A stretch of 64,000 nt of DNA from Sulfotelmatobacter sp963788225 (GTDB lineage Bacteria; Acidobacteriota; Terriglobia; Terriglobales; Acidobacteriaceae): the NCBI GenBank assembly GCA_963788225.1, contig CAWBGI010000003.1, forward strand, positions 434,001-498,000. Reading direction: 5' to 3'. The translations under genes were made by a program, and so were the position numbers. Under the pieces are notes generated by a model. It ran no database searches. It was not told where the DNA came from and saw only the letters and a list, made by a program, of their open reading frames with translations. Positions within the stretch are counted from its first letter, which is position 1. Each line of letters opens with the position of its first letter. Positions 1 through 10,900 of the stretch are shown here, in pieces.

Positions 1-166
1 GATGAGTTGGTGTGTGGGTGGATTTGGGGCTGCGGATTCCATTCGTGCGTTTGTATCATATGCGGTCGATGCCGCAAGGAGTCGTGCTCATCGCGCAGCG
101 CTGCGCGGAGGGCTTGGACGGCCGAGGCGGCCGTCGCCACATGGGCAGTGGATTGGAGATGAGGAG

Positions 167-300
167 TTCGTGCCTACATGCTCTGTGGTGACCTTCGAGC
201 AAATGGTAACTGCACTGTTGGCTGCGATAGAAAATCCGGCGCATCGGATTCAGGTTGTGAGGACGCCGGAGAGAGATCCGGCCCGCGGGAACATGAAAAG
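167..300 (+). pseudogene. possible 3' remnant of a NAD-dependent epimerase-like gene
   Basis: The forward frame contains a stretch (TFEQMVTALLAAIENP, then IQVVRTPE) that resembles the last helix and strand of NAD-dependent epimerase/dehydratase proteins. Nothing upstream in the same frame looks like the Rossmann part, and the frame then runs into non-coding-looking sequence. This is a weak resemblance only. The opposite-strand open frame over the same bases shows no recognisable features, and I do not call a gene there. Confidence 0.2.
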
Positions 301-468
301 CCTTGCCAGTAGCGGCATTCAGAGGCATCGTCTTGTGAGCATCAGTTCGTCCGACCAAAGTAACGGCTTGAATTACCAAAGCGCATGATCGTGGGACATC
401 TATCACCTGCGCCCTGCCGATGAGATGTTCAAACACGCGATCGTTAGCGTCTCTCATTACTTCGGCCC

Positions 469-855
469 ATGGGGAACGACACTCAGATGGACGACCTTCA
501 CACCCGGATGGTGCGAGTTACGGAAGACCTGCGCGCGATCCAGCGCGAGCTGAACTGCGCCGCCATGCAGGCCCCCAGCGATCCGGAGTTGATGGAGGCT
601 TTGAGCGCGCTGCCAGAGACGGAAGCCATCCAGGTGCTGTGCAAGTCGCTCGACCAGATGCGCCACTTCCTGTGGTTCTACACCCAGGTAATGAGCAACG
701 ACCCGGAACTCGGCGACAAGCTGCGGCAGTCAAGCGCTTCGCAGACCGTGGAAGACGGCAAGGTGGATACTTCTTTTCTCGATAAGCTCACGCGGGCCGA
801 TGAGGCCGTGCTGTTGCGCTATCTGGCCGACGCCAAAGACCGCAAGCCGAATTAG
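469..855 (+). CDS. conserved hypothetical small helical protein
   Basis: This open frame encodes 128 residues that are acidic, mostly helical in composition, and free of signal peptide or membrane segment. I do not recognise a named family. An internal ATG at 487 is an alternative start (MDDLHTRM) and has a GGGGA-type element about 11 bases upstream, so the true N-terminus is uncertain. The codon use is GC-rich and resembles the backbone genes. The gene stands alone, convergent with nagA about 90 bases downstream. The role is unknown. Confidence 0.6.
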   Translation: MGNDTQMDDLHTRMVRVTEDLRAIQRELNCAAMQAPSDPELMEALSALPETEAIQVLCKSLDQMRHFLWFYTQVMSNDPELGDKLRQSSASQTVEDGKVDTSFLDKLTRADEAVLLRYLADAKDRKPN

Positions 856-948
856 GCAGCCCCAAAAAGCAATTCGCCACGGATTAGCGCGGATAAACCA
901 AGAACAATCTAAATGGCCTTATCCGTTTTTATCGGTGGCAATCCGTGG

Positions 949-2130
949 CTAAGAAGCCGCGCGGCCGCGAACGAACGTCTGACGCACTTCTCCGCTGGGA
1001 CTCAGCACCACCAGGTTGGCTTCCGCTCCGGCAGCGATAACTCCGTGGCCTTGCGCCAAGTTCACGGCGAGCGCTGGATTCAGCGTCGCTGCGCGCACGG
1101 CGCCCCGCAGGCTCCAGTTGGCAAATCGGGTTACGTTGCGAACCGCGCGGTCCATGGTAAGGACGCTGCCGGCGAGTTTTCCATCCGTCGTGCATTTGCC
1201 GTCTTTGACCTCGACCTGGATGGGGCCGAGTTGGTAGATGCCGTCGGGCATGCCTGCAGCGGCCGTGGCGTCGGTAATCAGGATTGAGCCTTCGAGGCCT
1301 TTCGCTTTCAGAAATAACTGCACGACCTCAGGCGCGACGTGAATTCCATCCGCAATGATGTCGGCCGTGATTTGGCCGTCTGTCAGCACTTCGGCAAGGA
1401 TGCCGGGATCGCGATGATCCAACGGCCGCATGGCGTTGAAGGTGTGAGTGGCGTGGCGGGCGCCGGCGCGGACGGCGGCGCGGGCGGCTTCCAGTTCCGC
1501 GTCGGAGTGGCCGATGCTCACGCAGACCTTGCGACGCGCCGCCTCCGCGATTACCTCAATCGCTCCTGGAAGTTCGGGCGCAATCGTCATCATGCGTACC
1601 TGCCCTCGCGCCGCTCGCCAGAGACGTTCAAAAATTTCCAGCGTAGGCTCGACCAGATACTCCGGAGGATGGACGCCGCGGCGCTTGTGGCTAAGAAATG
1701 GACCCTCCAGATGAATGCCCAGCGGCCGCGCCTGCACGCCATTACCGCTGCTGGAGCCTGCGGCCGCCGTGATGGCGTCAGCTAAACGCTCCAGAGCGGC
1801 GCAAGTCTGATCCAGCGGCGCAGCGACTGTGGTCGGGAAGTAGCCGGTGACGCCATGAGTTACGAGAAATTTGTTGAGATACGGCAGTTCGGCGGATGTA
1901 GCCCGCATGACATCCAGGCCGGCGCCGCCGTGCATGTGAATGTCGATGTAACCCGGTGCGAGGATGGCGCCGTCAAACTTTTTCGCCAGATCGACCAGCG
2001 TAGCCTGGTTCGGAATTTCCTTCTGCGCACGCGAAGAAATGGCGGAGATGAGGCCGTCCTCAATAAAAAGCAGCGGGGCCTGTATCTCTTCTTGCGGCGT
2101 ATAGAGACGATCAGCGCAAAGGACAATCAT
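949..2130 (-). CDS. nagA: N-acetylglucosamine-6-phosphate deacetylase
   Basis: The 393-residue protein matches the NagA branch of the amidohydrolase superfamily in length and motif order. Visible motifs are the metal-binding DIHMHGG near residue 63, HLEGPF, the GHSDA segment, ATHTFNAM with a catalytic-region histidine, and the late ITDATAAAGM aspartate motif. NagA removes acetate from GlcNAc-6-phosphate in the cytoplasm, feeding amino-sugar catabolism and cell-wall recycling. No nagB or transporter lies next to it in the window. The start at 2130 has only a weak ribosome site, so the exact N-terminus is less certain than the function. Confidence 0.93.
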   Translation of the reverse strand: MIVLCADRLYTPQEEIQAPLLFIEDGLISAISSRAQKEIPNQATLVDLAKKFDGAILAPGYIDIHMHGGAGLDVMRATSAELPYLNKFLVTHGVTGYFPTTVAAPLDQTCAALERLADAITAAAGSSSGNGVQARPLGIHLEGPFLSHKRRGVHPPEYLVEPTLEIFERLWRAARGQVRMMTIAPELPGAIEVIAEAARRKVCVSIGHSDAELEAARAAVRAGARHATHTFNAMRPLDHRDPGILAEVLTDGQITADIIADGIHVAPEVVQLFLKAKGLEGSILITDATAAAGMPDGIYQLGPIQVEVKDGKCTTDGKLAGSVLTMDRAVRNVTRFANWSLRGAVRAATLNPALAVNLAQGHGVIAAGAEANLVVLSPSGEVRQTFVRGRAAS

Positions 2131-2351
2131 GCTCGGTTCACATCGTGCTTCGTCGGAACGCAGTTTGTCGGAACCTTGTTCCGTCAGTCATGGTTCGTCA
2201 GGTGATGGAGAGCCTGGTTCGCCTGCGTCATCAGTGTAGCGCGAATATGGGAACGGGCAAGCGAGAGGGGAGGCGGGGTAGCGATGCTATAATCTTAGTG
2301 CCTATCGAGAAGTGTGCGGGTTGACGATCTTCCTTGTTTCACCCGCGCCGT

Positions 2352-2430
<79 letters not shown>

Positions 2431-2739
2431 TGTTTTCAACTTCTTACAAGAGCGACGGGAACTCCAAGGCCGGCTCGCATGGTTTTGCACCAGGAGCCCT
2501 AGCAGGCCGACCCGCACAAAAGTGGGTTTTGCTCGATGAAACGTGGGCGTGGACGGTCTACAAAATCGACTACAGCGATGCGACGGAGAACCAGATGGTT
2601 ACAAGGGCGTTTGTCGTAATAATCCGACGGACGAACCGATAACCTCGGCTTGCCCCGTAATCGAGTGTCTATTGGAAGCGTCCGATTCGGCTCTACCCGA
2701 TAAAGCGCTGCGGCGACAAGGCGCCCGTCAGCTTCATCG
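2431..2739. other. gene-poor spacer after tRNA-Pro
   Basis: I see no gene here. The open frames that run through the tRNA and onward are artefacts of the tRNA sequence. The segment is weakly collinear with 30959-31105. Confidence 0.5.
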
Positions 2740-3627
2740 CTAGACGGGTTCTTGCTTCGGATATTTGACTCCATGTAACCAAGTGGAAAAGAAAAGCCCC
2801 AAAAGTACGAGCAATCCGATACTGGGCCAGCCTCCTTCCGGTCCAAAGATCCCGCCCGTAAGCCATTCTGGTTCGTGAAAACTTGGATTCAGCAAATGCC
2901 CTTGTCCCAGTTGGCCGCCAGAAGGGATGCCGTAAAAAAAATTCGCACCCCAATCCCAAGCAGCGTGAACTCCCAAAGGCATCCAAAGGTCGCCAGTTCT
3001 CCGCACGATGAGGCAAGTAATCAAACAGTAGAGGAAGACGGCGAACAACGGCCGGAACTCGTGTCCACCAGGATTGAAGTAATGCGCTGCAGCCATCAAC
3101 AGGGAGGTCACAATAGCCGCAGACCAGAAGCCAATGCTGATGCTGAGTGTAAATAACAGATAGCCTCGGTACAGAAAGTCCTCGAAGGTAACAATGACTA
3201 GAAATACTACAGCCCAAACAAACCCGTACCTCCAGATTTCGATGCCGCGCAATACCAACGACCCAAATGAGAAAGCCCCGGCGATACGCAGAACAAGGAG
3301 TAATGCGGTCAGTGAAACGAAGCCAATCGCCCCTCCCTGCCAGAACTGAGCGCAAAATGCACGGTGCAACGGCAATCCGTAATCCCCGATGCGACGCCTT
3401 TCGATTTTCCCCATCACCGCACTTGCTAATAAAAGCGCGGCGAAAAGGATGCCAAAAACAATGAACCCGCCAAACGGCGTAAACACTTCTGCATGCAACC
3501 TCCGCATTGCGAGGTCGATGATTGGGCCCGTACCAAAGTAAAGTCCGATAAGCATTGCAATAAACAGAAGCAGCCGGCACCAAGCGCGTGGACCACTGGA
3601 TGTCATGAAAATCGTTCGCAGCTTCAA
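2740..3627 (-). CDS. CPBP (CAAX-like) family intramembrane metalloprotease
   Basis: The 295-residue protein is strongly hydrophobic, with about eight predicted membrane segments. It carries the three CPBP/Abi motifs in order: FEDFLYRGY (the usual EExxxR, here ED) near residue 147, AAAHYF near 180, and GVHAAWDWG near 218. These residues form the metal-binding intramembrane active site in the family that includes Rce1 and bacterial Abi proteins. Substrates in bacteria are mostly unknown; reported roles include peptide processing and bacteriocin immunity. It sits alone on the minus strand near the left edge of the accessory region. Confidence 0.85.
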   Translation of the reverse strand: MKLRTIFMTSSGPRAWCRLLLFIAMLIGLYFGTGPIIDLAMRRLHAEVFTPFGGFIVFGILFAALLLASAVMGKIERRRIGDYGLPLHRAFCAQFWQGGAIGFVSLTALLLVLRIAGAFSFGSLVLRGIEIWRYGFVWAVVFLVIVTFEDFLYRGYLLFTLSISIGFWSAAIVTSLLMAAAHYFNPGGHEFRPLFAVFLYCLITCLIVRRTGDLWMPLGVHAAWDWGANFFYGIPSGGQLGQGHLLNPSFHEPEWLTGGIFGPEGGWPSIGLLVLLGLFFSTWLHGVKYPKQEPV

Positions 3628-3899
3628 TCTAATTTCCTTTGATCCAACACTAGACCGGCGATTTCATGCTTCTGACGGCGTACCCTCTAGCAAAATAGGC
3701 TTTAGACGACAATTGCTGATTCGACAATGCCGATCTCGTGGCCCATTCTTTACCATGTGACGCCCTTGCGGACGCAATACCGAACCACTCGTGCATGAAA
3801 AAGGGTGACAGTGCAGGCACAGCATTGGTGTTTTGTGACATTTTGGCGACAAGAATCACAGGTAAGATGAAGAATGTCACAATAGACCCCTTAGTGCGC

Positions 3900-4430
3900 T
3901 TAGCCCCCAACAATCCGTGGGCAACGCACCACGCTTCCATCGCTGTTGTAAATCATCATTTCAATAACTTTTCCCGTTGTGTGCTTTTCAAACTCGATTT
4001 CGGGATCGGCTGTGCGCAGAAAAAACCGCTTTTCAGAGCCGGCGAAAAGCCACGGGTAGGGGTCGCCTCTGATTTCCAGCACCAGGCGTTCATTTTTGAG
4101 GAACACAGTCCCCGTCCGGGTGCCGACTCGGTACTCGCCGACATATGATTCTAATTGTTGCATGCCCAGCGGTACTTCTTTGCGATCAACCTTGGTGACA
4201 AATTTGTCAAAGCGAGTAACTAACTGGGTCGGCTTTTCGATTTGAATTAAGTGGCCGGCGCCCTTCCATATTTCCAACGTGGCCAATTGTACCGTTGCTT
4301 CAATTGCGCCGGCGAAAGCGAAAACGTCACCGATGTCCGCGTCGCCCACCAACACCGCCGTGACAACCCGAATCTGCGAAAGACGCAATACGGTGGGTTT
4401 TCGCCGCCTTTCGACGAGCGGGACAAGCAT
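3900..4430 (-). pseudogene. truncated alpha/beta hydrolase fused to a lipocalin-like tail
   Basis: The first recognisable part (VLVGDADIGDVFAFAG, then GAGHLIQIEKP) is the C-terminal third of an alpha/beta hydrolase, carrying the catalytic Asp and His strands. The N-terminal two thirds, with the nucleophile elbow, are missing. The frame stays open upstream of the ATG only to about 4544, and no hydrolase-like sequence is seen there. The last 80 residues resemble the beta-rich tail often attached to acidobacterial hydrolases. I call it a decayed gene with no expected activity. Confidence 0.65.
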
Positions 4431-4744
4431 ACTGCGTTTCGTGATGAGTGGATGCTGGCGTGCTTTAGATGCTGCAAGATTTCTGTCAAATCCCAGGTCC
4501 AGCAGAGGAGATCCGGATAGAGCCGTGAGAGGCGCAATTCTATTTCATAGCCTACGCTTGTACGCTTGTCAGTATGGCCTGTTGTTCGTCCCGGGCAGTC
4601 CCGCCCCTTGTGGATGTTCCGTCTATAACGAAGGGGCCAACCCGGTCGAAATGGAGAAGTATGAAATTACGGTCGGATGTCTGCTTTCCAAATTGACGTT
4701 GCCGTCTCGTGAAGTATTGAGGTAATCAATTAGGAGAACTAAGG

Positions 4745-5509
4745 ATGCGCCATCGGAATTGGGGAGTTGCCTCAAGTGTTTTCTTGATTACAGTTGTCTT
4801 AGCTGCTCCAACTCAAGTCAAGGAGAGCTGGTCATGGCCGGAAAAGCCAAAGAACCTTCAGGTGCTACCCAAGGATTGGCCAGGCTCGCGGCTGCAACCT
4901 GTGATGATTGGCTTCACGCGGGCGCTTGGGGTTCGGTGTCAATATTGCCATGTAGGTGAAGAAGGCAAGCCCCTAAGCACCTTTGATTTTGCCTCCGACG
5001 AAAATCCGAACAAGAACCGTGCTCGCGAAATGTATCGAATGCTGGAGGATATCAATACACATCTGAAAAATATTCAGCCGAGTGGCGATCAACGCGTCAA
5101 TATGTGGTGCCAGACCTGCCATCGTGGCCGGCCGAAACCTATGACGCTCGAAGAAGAATTGGGGGAGCAGTATCGGAAGAACGGAGTGGAAGCGGCCCTC
5201 GATTACTATGCCGATCTTAAACAAAAGTATTACGGTCGAGGCCCGTACGACTTTGGGGAAAACGCGCTGAATAATTTTGGCTATGAAGTGATGAAGAAAG
5301 ATCCGGCCGGGGCGGTCCAAGTCCTCCGGTTGAACGCGGAGCAGTTCCCACAATCCGGCAATGTCTGGGACAGCCTTGCCGAGGCGTATATGAAGTCTGG
5401 GAATTTGAAACAGGCGCAACAGTACTACCAAAAGGCCTTGGAGCGGGATGCCAGCGATCAAAATGCAAAAGACATGCTCGTCAAGCTCAAAGAACCAGAT
5501 AAGAAATGA
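4745..5509 (+). CDS. secreted dihaem cytochrome c (reaction-centre cytochrome-like) with TPR tail
   Basis: The 254-residue protein starts with a signal-like segment (residues 6-22). It contains two haem-c motifs, CQYCH at 65-69 and CQTCH at 122-126, in a layout like half of the tetrahaem photosynthetic reaction-centre cytochrome subunit. The C-terminal third holds about two tetratricopeptide repeats. Proteins of this design are common in non-photosynthetic Acidobacteriota and are probably periplasmic electron carriers; no reaction-centre genes are present here. A strong ribosome site (TAGGAGAACTAAGG) precedes the ATG. Confidence 0.85.
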   Translation: MRHRNWGVASSVFLITVVLAAPTQVKESWSWPEKPKNLQVLPKDWPGSRLQPVMIGFTRALGVRCQYCHVGEEGKPLSTFDFASDENPNKNRAREMYRMLEDINTHLKNIQPSGDQRVNMWCQTCHRGRPKPMTLEEELGEQYRKNGVEAALDYYADLKQKYYGRGPYDFGENALNNFGYEVMKKDPAGAVQVLRLNAEQFPQSGNVWDSLAEAYMKSGNLKQAQQYYQKALERDASDQNAKDMLVKLKEPDKK

Positions 5510-5599
5510 GGCCGGCCATGGAAACCCTTCGTAGCGGCAGGGGCAGTCTCATTCTTCGGGCTTTGCGAAAGCGTCCATGAGGTCGGGAATTGAGCACAT

Positions 5600-5794
5600 C
5601 GCTATCCCAAGACGACTTGGCTGGCGGGTAAACGATATGTGACGTCAACAGACACCGTATTAACCTCGGGCGGTCTCACTTCAGGAATTGATCTTGCCCT
5701 GCATGTCGTCGAGCAACGATTCGGGGAAAACGTCGCGCAAAAGACGGCTGAATGGCTGGAATACACTAGCGACGGATGGAAGCAGAAAGAGTAA
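5600..5794 (+). pseudogene. C-terminal fragment of a DJ-1/PfpI family gene
   Basis: A 64-codon forward frame ending in TAA at 5792-5794 encodes segments such as YVTSTDTVLTSGG, GIDLALHVVEQRFG and EWLEYTSDGWKQKE. These align with the C-terminal part of the PfpI-type domain in the next gene (IYTAAGDGLSGIDLSLHIVDMRFG, YLEYHSDEWK). There is no start and no N-terminal Rossmann-like part upstream. It is a leftover of a paralogous tandem copy. Confidence 0.7.
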
Positions 5795-5930
5795 AAGATT
5801 GCGAGGGAGGGATGCTGGCGTCGGCCCGGTCGCAGTTCGGCGGATGACGGCGAGGGCACGGTACAGAGCGTAATGCCTGATTTCTGGTTATTGTTGGAAA
5901 CAACTACTAATGAGCAACAGGAGCCGCAAC

Positions 5931-7090
5931 ATGCAGCGAAGGACTTTGGCATTGCTTGCCATCTTATTTTTGACACACGGTCTATTCGGCCAGAGCACCA
6001 CATCGGCCTCGACCGGAACAACCGCGACCCAACAAAAGTTGAAGGTCGCCATTGTGATTACAGGTACCTTCGACCTGCTGGATGTGGCTGGAGTGCGAGA
6101 AATTTTTGGCGCCGCTCGTCAGCCTGTCGAAGGGAAACCTTGGGAGGAGGGCGGGGAACGTCTCTTTGATGTGTACTTGGTTTCGGATACCAAACAACCA
6201 CTGTCGCTCGGAGGGGGGCGGCAATCACTGCCGGTTACACTTTCAAAGATGCCCCGCAGCCCGATATCGTTGTCGTGGGCGCCCAGAACGGCAATCCCCC
6301 GGAACTGTTCGACTGGTTAAAGCAACAGAACGAGAAAGGCACTCAGATCTTGTCGGTCTGTGTGGGTGCTGCAAAGCTGGCAAAAGCGGGACTCTTGGAT
6401 GGGCATTATGCTACTTCCCACCACGACTACTTGCAGCGCTATGACGAGATTTACCCTAAAGTGCATTGGTTGCGAGGACGCAGATATGTTCGAGCGACCA
6501 ACAACATATATACGGCCGCTGGCGACGGTCTATCAGGAATAGATCTCTCCTTGCATATTGTCGATATGCGGTTCGGCAGGAAGATTGCCCAAGGGATTGC
6601 CGATTATCTCGAATATCACAGCGACGAATGGAAGCGGGAGGATCAGGCGACCGACGCCCAGTCTTCCACCCGAGAAGTTGACCGTCTCGAGATAATTCGC
6701 GCTTACAAATCGGCACGCGCAGCCCATTTTCACCACGATGCCGCGGCCTTCCTAGCTAGCCACGATAACAGTTGGTACCTTGTTGCTGATGGAACGGTCG
6801 CATTACGAACGACAGCGGAGGAAAAGCCCAGGGTCCAAGCGTATTTCGACAGCGTTAAGTTCGCTGACATCACAGACCTTGATCCGCCTCGCGTCGAAGT
6901 CTCCTTAGATGGAACCATGGCATGGCTGTTAGGGCATGTCCGCGTCCGTGGGACTCAACGCAAAGTCAGAGGGGTAGAGGTGCCGCTAGCTTTCGACGCG
7001 GCATGGATCGATGTTTGGCAGAAAAAGCCAGGCGGGTGGCGAATCGTTGCCCGAGCGAACGCTGAGAAGGACGATTCTCCACCCCGCTGA
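5931..7090 (+). pseudogene. secreted DJ-1/PfpI protein fused to a SnoaL-like domain, frameshifted
   Basis: The first reading frame (ATG at 5931, preceded by AGGAG) encodes a signal peptide (LALLAILFLTHGLFGQ) and the start of a DJ-1/PfpI domain (KVAIVITGTFDLLDVAG). At the G6 run 6213-6218 the coding frame shifts by one base. Thereafter the second frame continues AAITAGYTF, DIVVVGAQNG, the nucleophile-elbow-like SVCVGAAKLA, and then a C-terminal SnoaL/DUF4440-like domain (about 110 residues ending in WRIVARANAEK). One additional G would restore a single ORF. This may be a real inactivating deletion or a homopolymer sequencing error. Both halves look otherwise well conserved. Confidence 0.75.
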
Positions 7091-7174
7091 ACATTTCTAC
7101 TTCAGGACCTGAAAAGCGGTTCATCCATTTAAACGGGAGAATTCGAAGGCAATACCGGCACAATATCGATAGGG

Positions 7175-7471
7175 TTGGAATCACCCCCGACTTATATTCG
7201 CCAGGGGAAGTTCGGGATGGCCGGAGTGCAGCAAAACATCACCTACAAGCGCGAACTCTTTGCTGGAGATGTTGTCGAGATTCGCAGCCGTCTGCTCGAG
7301 TTGCGAGAGAAGGCTGTTCGCTTCGTCCATCAGATGCGTGATGCTGAACTCGACGAGGTGGTCGCGATCTGCGAGATCACCGCTGTTCACTTGAATCGGC
7401 AAACGCGAAAATCACACCCGTTCCCCGTCGAGATTCGCAGGGCCGCCGAGGAACGGCTATCAGCCGATTGA
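7175..7471 (+). pseudogene. N-terminally truncated hotdog-fold acyl-CoA thioesterase
   Basis: The 98-residue frame encodes only the second half of a 4-hydroxybenzoyl-CoA thioesterase-like hotdog domain (ITYKRELFAGDVVEIRS, ELDEVVAICEITAVHLNR). The first beta strand and the active-site helix region are absent. No upstream frame continues the homology. The piece fits the decayed character of the surrounding accessory DNA. It could still be translated, but a functional enzyme is unlikely. Confidence 0.55.
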
Positions 7472-7941
7472 CGTCGTACCGCGCTATAGGATCATCTCGG
7501 CGGTCTTTCGTAACACTTGAGGGACGTTGCTTGTCGAGTACCCACATCGGCCATTCGTAGCCCCACCGCGGGATCTCACGCTGACTCCTACGCTTTTTAA
7601 ATGTTGAGACAGGGGAGCAGTGGCTCTAGCCGAATCTACCGAAAGTCAAAGAAGCATCGGCCTTTCTACTAAGAACCGTATTCTTGGGGCCCGTGATTCA
7701 CTTCGCGACAACTTCGAAACACAACAATTCGTTACTTCTGCCATTGGTTCGCACTCGCTGTCTGTCTATTCGTCCCTAATGGCGACTTGTTCATCCACCC
7801 TGGCCAATAGACTGCCCTTTTGCCCGTAGAAAGTTCGCATGAAGTGAACTGACAGAACGTGCTCAATACCCAGGCCAGTCAGTCCGAAAGACTTCAGGCT
7901 TTGAATCGATAAAAAGAAATTCAAAAAGCGGAGATAAATCA
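7472..7941. other. intergenic region upstream of the TonB receptor
   Basis: No gene is supported here. Short open frames on both strands lack ribosome sites and family resemblance. The promoter of the downstream receptor gene probably lies in the last 150 bases. Confidence 0.5.
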
Positions 7942-10900
7942 ATGCGATTTCAGACATCGACCACGATACTTGTTCTGGCGACTCTTCTGTCCTTGTTGCT
8001 GCCCAGCGTGCTGCTTGGACAGAGCACGGTCAACGGCGCGATCAGCGGAACCGTAACCGACCCCAGTGGCGCGGTTCTACCCGATGTACAGGTAATCCTG
8101 AAGAGTACCGAGAGAGGCAACACCCAGGTGGCGAAGACGAACTCCTCGGGCTTTTACCAGTTCCCCTTGCTGGAGCCCGGCGTTTATTCGATCACCATCG
8201 CTGCTCCGAGCTTCAAGGGGTGGACGACAACTACCACAGTAAGCGTCGGCCAGAACGCGGTCATGAACGCTAAGCTGGTAGTAGGAGCCGCTGGGACCAC
8301 GGTAGAGGTTTCGGGCGAGGTTCCGCTGCTGCAGACGGAAACCGCAGAGATCTCGACGACCTTTAATGCGCGCGAGATTTCAGAAGTACCGAACCCCGGC
8401 AACGACCTGACTTTTGTCGCGCAGACCGCGGCTGGGTCGGTGATGAATACCGGGTCAGGTTACGGAAACTTCTCGAACTTCGGCCTTTCGGCGAGTTCGA
8501 ACCTGTTCACGCTGAACGGGATGTATGACAACGATCCGTTCCTGAACGTGAACAACTCTGGCGCGACCAACCTGCTGCTGGGCAACAACGAAGTGCAGGA
8601 AGCGACGGTCGTGACCAACGGCTACTCCGGCCAGTACGGCGGCTTCGTGGGCGCAAATATCAACTACATCACCAAGTCCGGGTCCAACAACTGGCACGGC
8701 AATGCCAATTACTGGTGGAACGGGCGCGTGATGAACGCCAATGACTACTTTCACACGGACAATGCCAACCCGGCCTTCAATCTGCCGCGAGGCTTCGATA
8801 ACGCGAACCAGTACGCCGCGTCGTTTGGCGGACCGATCTGGAAGAATAAAGCGTTCTTCTTCTGGAACTATGAAGGCCTGCGCGTGATCATCCCGGTTAC
8901 CAACAACGGCCTGCTGGCGCCGACGCAGGCGTTCGAGACCGCGATGACTGACAACTTGAATACCAGCGGCTTCGGAGATTCCGTTCCCTTCTACCAGCAG
9001 GCGTTCGCGGTATGGAACGGTGCGAAGAATTACAACAACGCTACTCCTGGCAGTCCGGGCGCCAATGATCCGACGGGTTGCCAGGGCACCATATTCACCG
9101 ATCCAATAACGAACAAAATGTTTGGACCTGGCACCGGCAACAATTGTACGCAGAGCTTCGCAAATACGAACGGCAACTTCACGCACGAGTATCTGACAGC
9201 CGGGCGTTTTGACTTCAACATCACCAACAATGACAAGATGTTCGTCCGCTTGCAGGAGGACATCGGCACGCAGGCAACCGCTACCGACGCTTTGAACCCG
9301 GTCTTCAACGCAACCAGCTACCAGCCGGAATATCAGGCGCAGGTGAGCTGGAACCGAGCCATCGGAGTGAAGGCCGCGAACAACCTGCTGATCTCGGATC
9401 AGTACTACCGCGCCATTTTCGGGCCCTCCAATCTGCCGGCGTCTCTCGCGGCGTTCCCAACCACGCTTCTGTTTAATGATGGCTCACTGAGTACTGTGGG
9501 CGGCTCAGACTACATCTGGCCGCAGGGACGCAACGTTACCGGCTACCAGTTGGTGGACGACTTCTCCTACAGCCTGAACAGCAAGCACACGCTCAAGGCG
9601 GGTCTATACTTCCACCGCAACTTGATCAGCGACCACGATTTTGGTCTCTTTAGCAGCGGCTACGACCTGGCGTTGGGCTTGGCCAACTTCTACAACCAAA
9701 GCGGCAATTTCAACGGCGGCCAAACCTTCCTCATCCAAGGCTTTCCGCAGTCGCTGGACCAGCCAATCAAGCTGTACCAGCTCGGATTGTATGCGCAGGA
9801 TGAGTGGAAGCCGAGGAGTGACCTGAAGTTGACGCTTGCCCTCCGCATCGACCACAATGCCACCCCGACATGCGGCACGAACTGCTTCGCGCACTTGTCC
9901 GGGCCCTTCTCTACGGTCAGCCAGCAGGGAATCAACGCACCCTATAACCAGGCGATCGCGGACGGCTTAAACCAGTCAGTACCGTCATTTACCAGCATTG
10001 CCTGGCAGCCACGCTTCGGGTTTGCGTGGTCGCCGACTTGGGCGAAGAACACCGTATTCCGTGGGGGCGTCGGCATCTTCATGGACACGTTCCAAGGGTC
10101 GATTGCCGACCTCTTGGCTTTGAATACTCCGCTGAACAACACGTTCCAACTGGTTGGCAACGTGTCGCCAGGGGAGACTGCAAAAGGGAACGCCTTTGCA
10201 ACCGCCGCCGCCTCGAATCAGGCGCTGGTGAGCGGTTTCGCGGCGGGCGCAAACCTGGCCGCACTCGAAACCGCGACCGGCGGCCTCTTCTCGCCTCCCG
10301 GTATTACCACGGTTGGCAACGTCGTAGCTCCGACCACCCAGGAGTGGAACTTAGAGGTTCAGCACTCTTTCGGGAATAACACCTCGTTGATCGTGAACTA
10401 CGTGGGCAGCCACGGAATTCACGAGACCATTGGTTTCAATGGACTCAATGGATGGTGTCCGGCCGCAACCTGCCCAAACGGGTTCTTAGGTCTTCCAAGT
10501 GCGCAGCAAGCGGGTGGGAACGGCGTGGGCGGCTGGGATAGCCGCTTCGCGCAGATCAACGACATCCGAACCGTCGGAGTCTCCCACTACAACGGCCTGA
10601 GCCTCGGCGTGCAACATCGCTTTGCGCGCGGGCTGCAGATGCAAGCCAACTACCTGTACGGGCACGCCACGGACGAAGTCTCCAACGGAGGCCTCAATCC
10701 GTTCATCTTCAACGGGTTTGGCAACAGCCTGCTGAACCCGGTCAGTAACACGAACCTGCGTTCATACAACTATGGCAATGCCGACTACGACGTGCGGCAT
10801 TCCTTCAACATGAACTACGTGTATGAGATTCCGAAAGGGCCGACTCCTGCCCTGAAGGGCTGGCAGCTCTCAGGCACGATCTTCTGGCGGACTGGCTTCC

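Noticed and set aside
3650..3940. Minus-strand ORFs between the CPBP protease and the hydrolase remnant
   Set aside because: They are short, lack ribosome sites and show no recognisable sequence.
4745..5509. Evidence for photosynthesis from the reaction-centre-like cytochrome
   Set aside because: Only two haem motifs are present, fused to TPRs, and no reaction-centre or pigment genes are in the window; such cytochromes are common in non-phototrophic Acidobacteriota.
8455..9186. Minus-strand 243-codon ORF inside the TonB receptor gene
   Set aside because: It is a shadow of the beta-barrel coding sequence.
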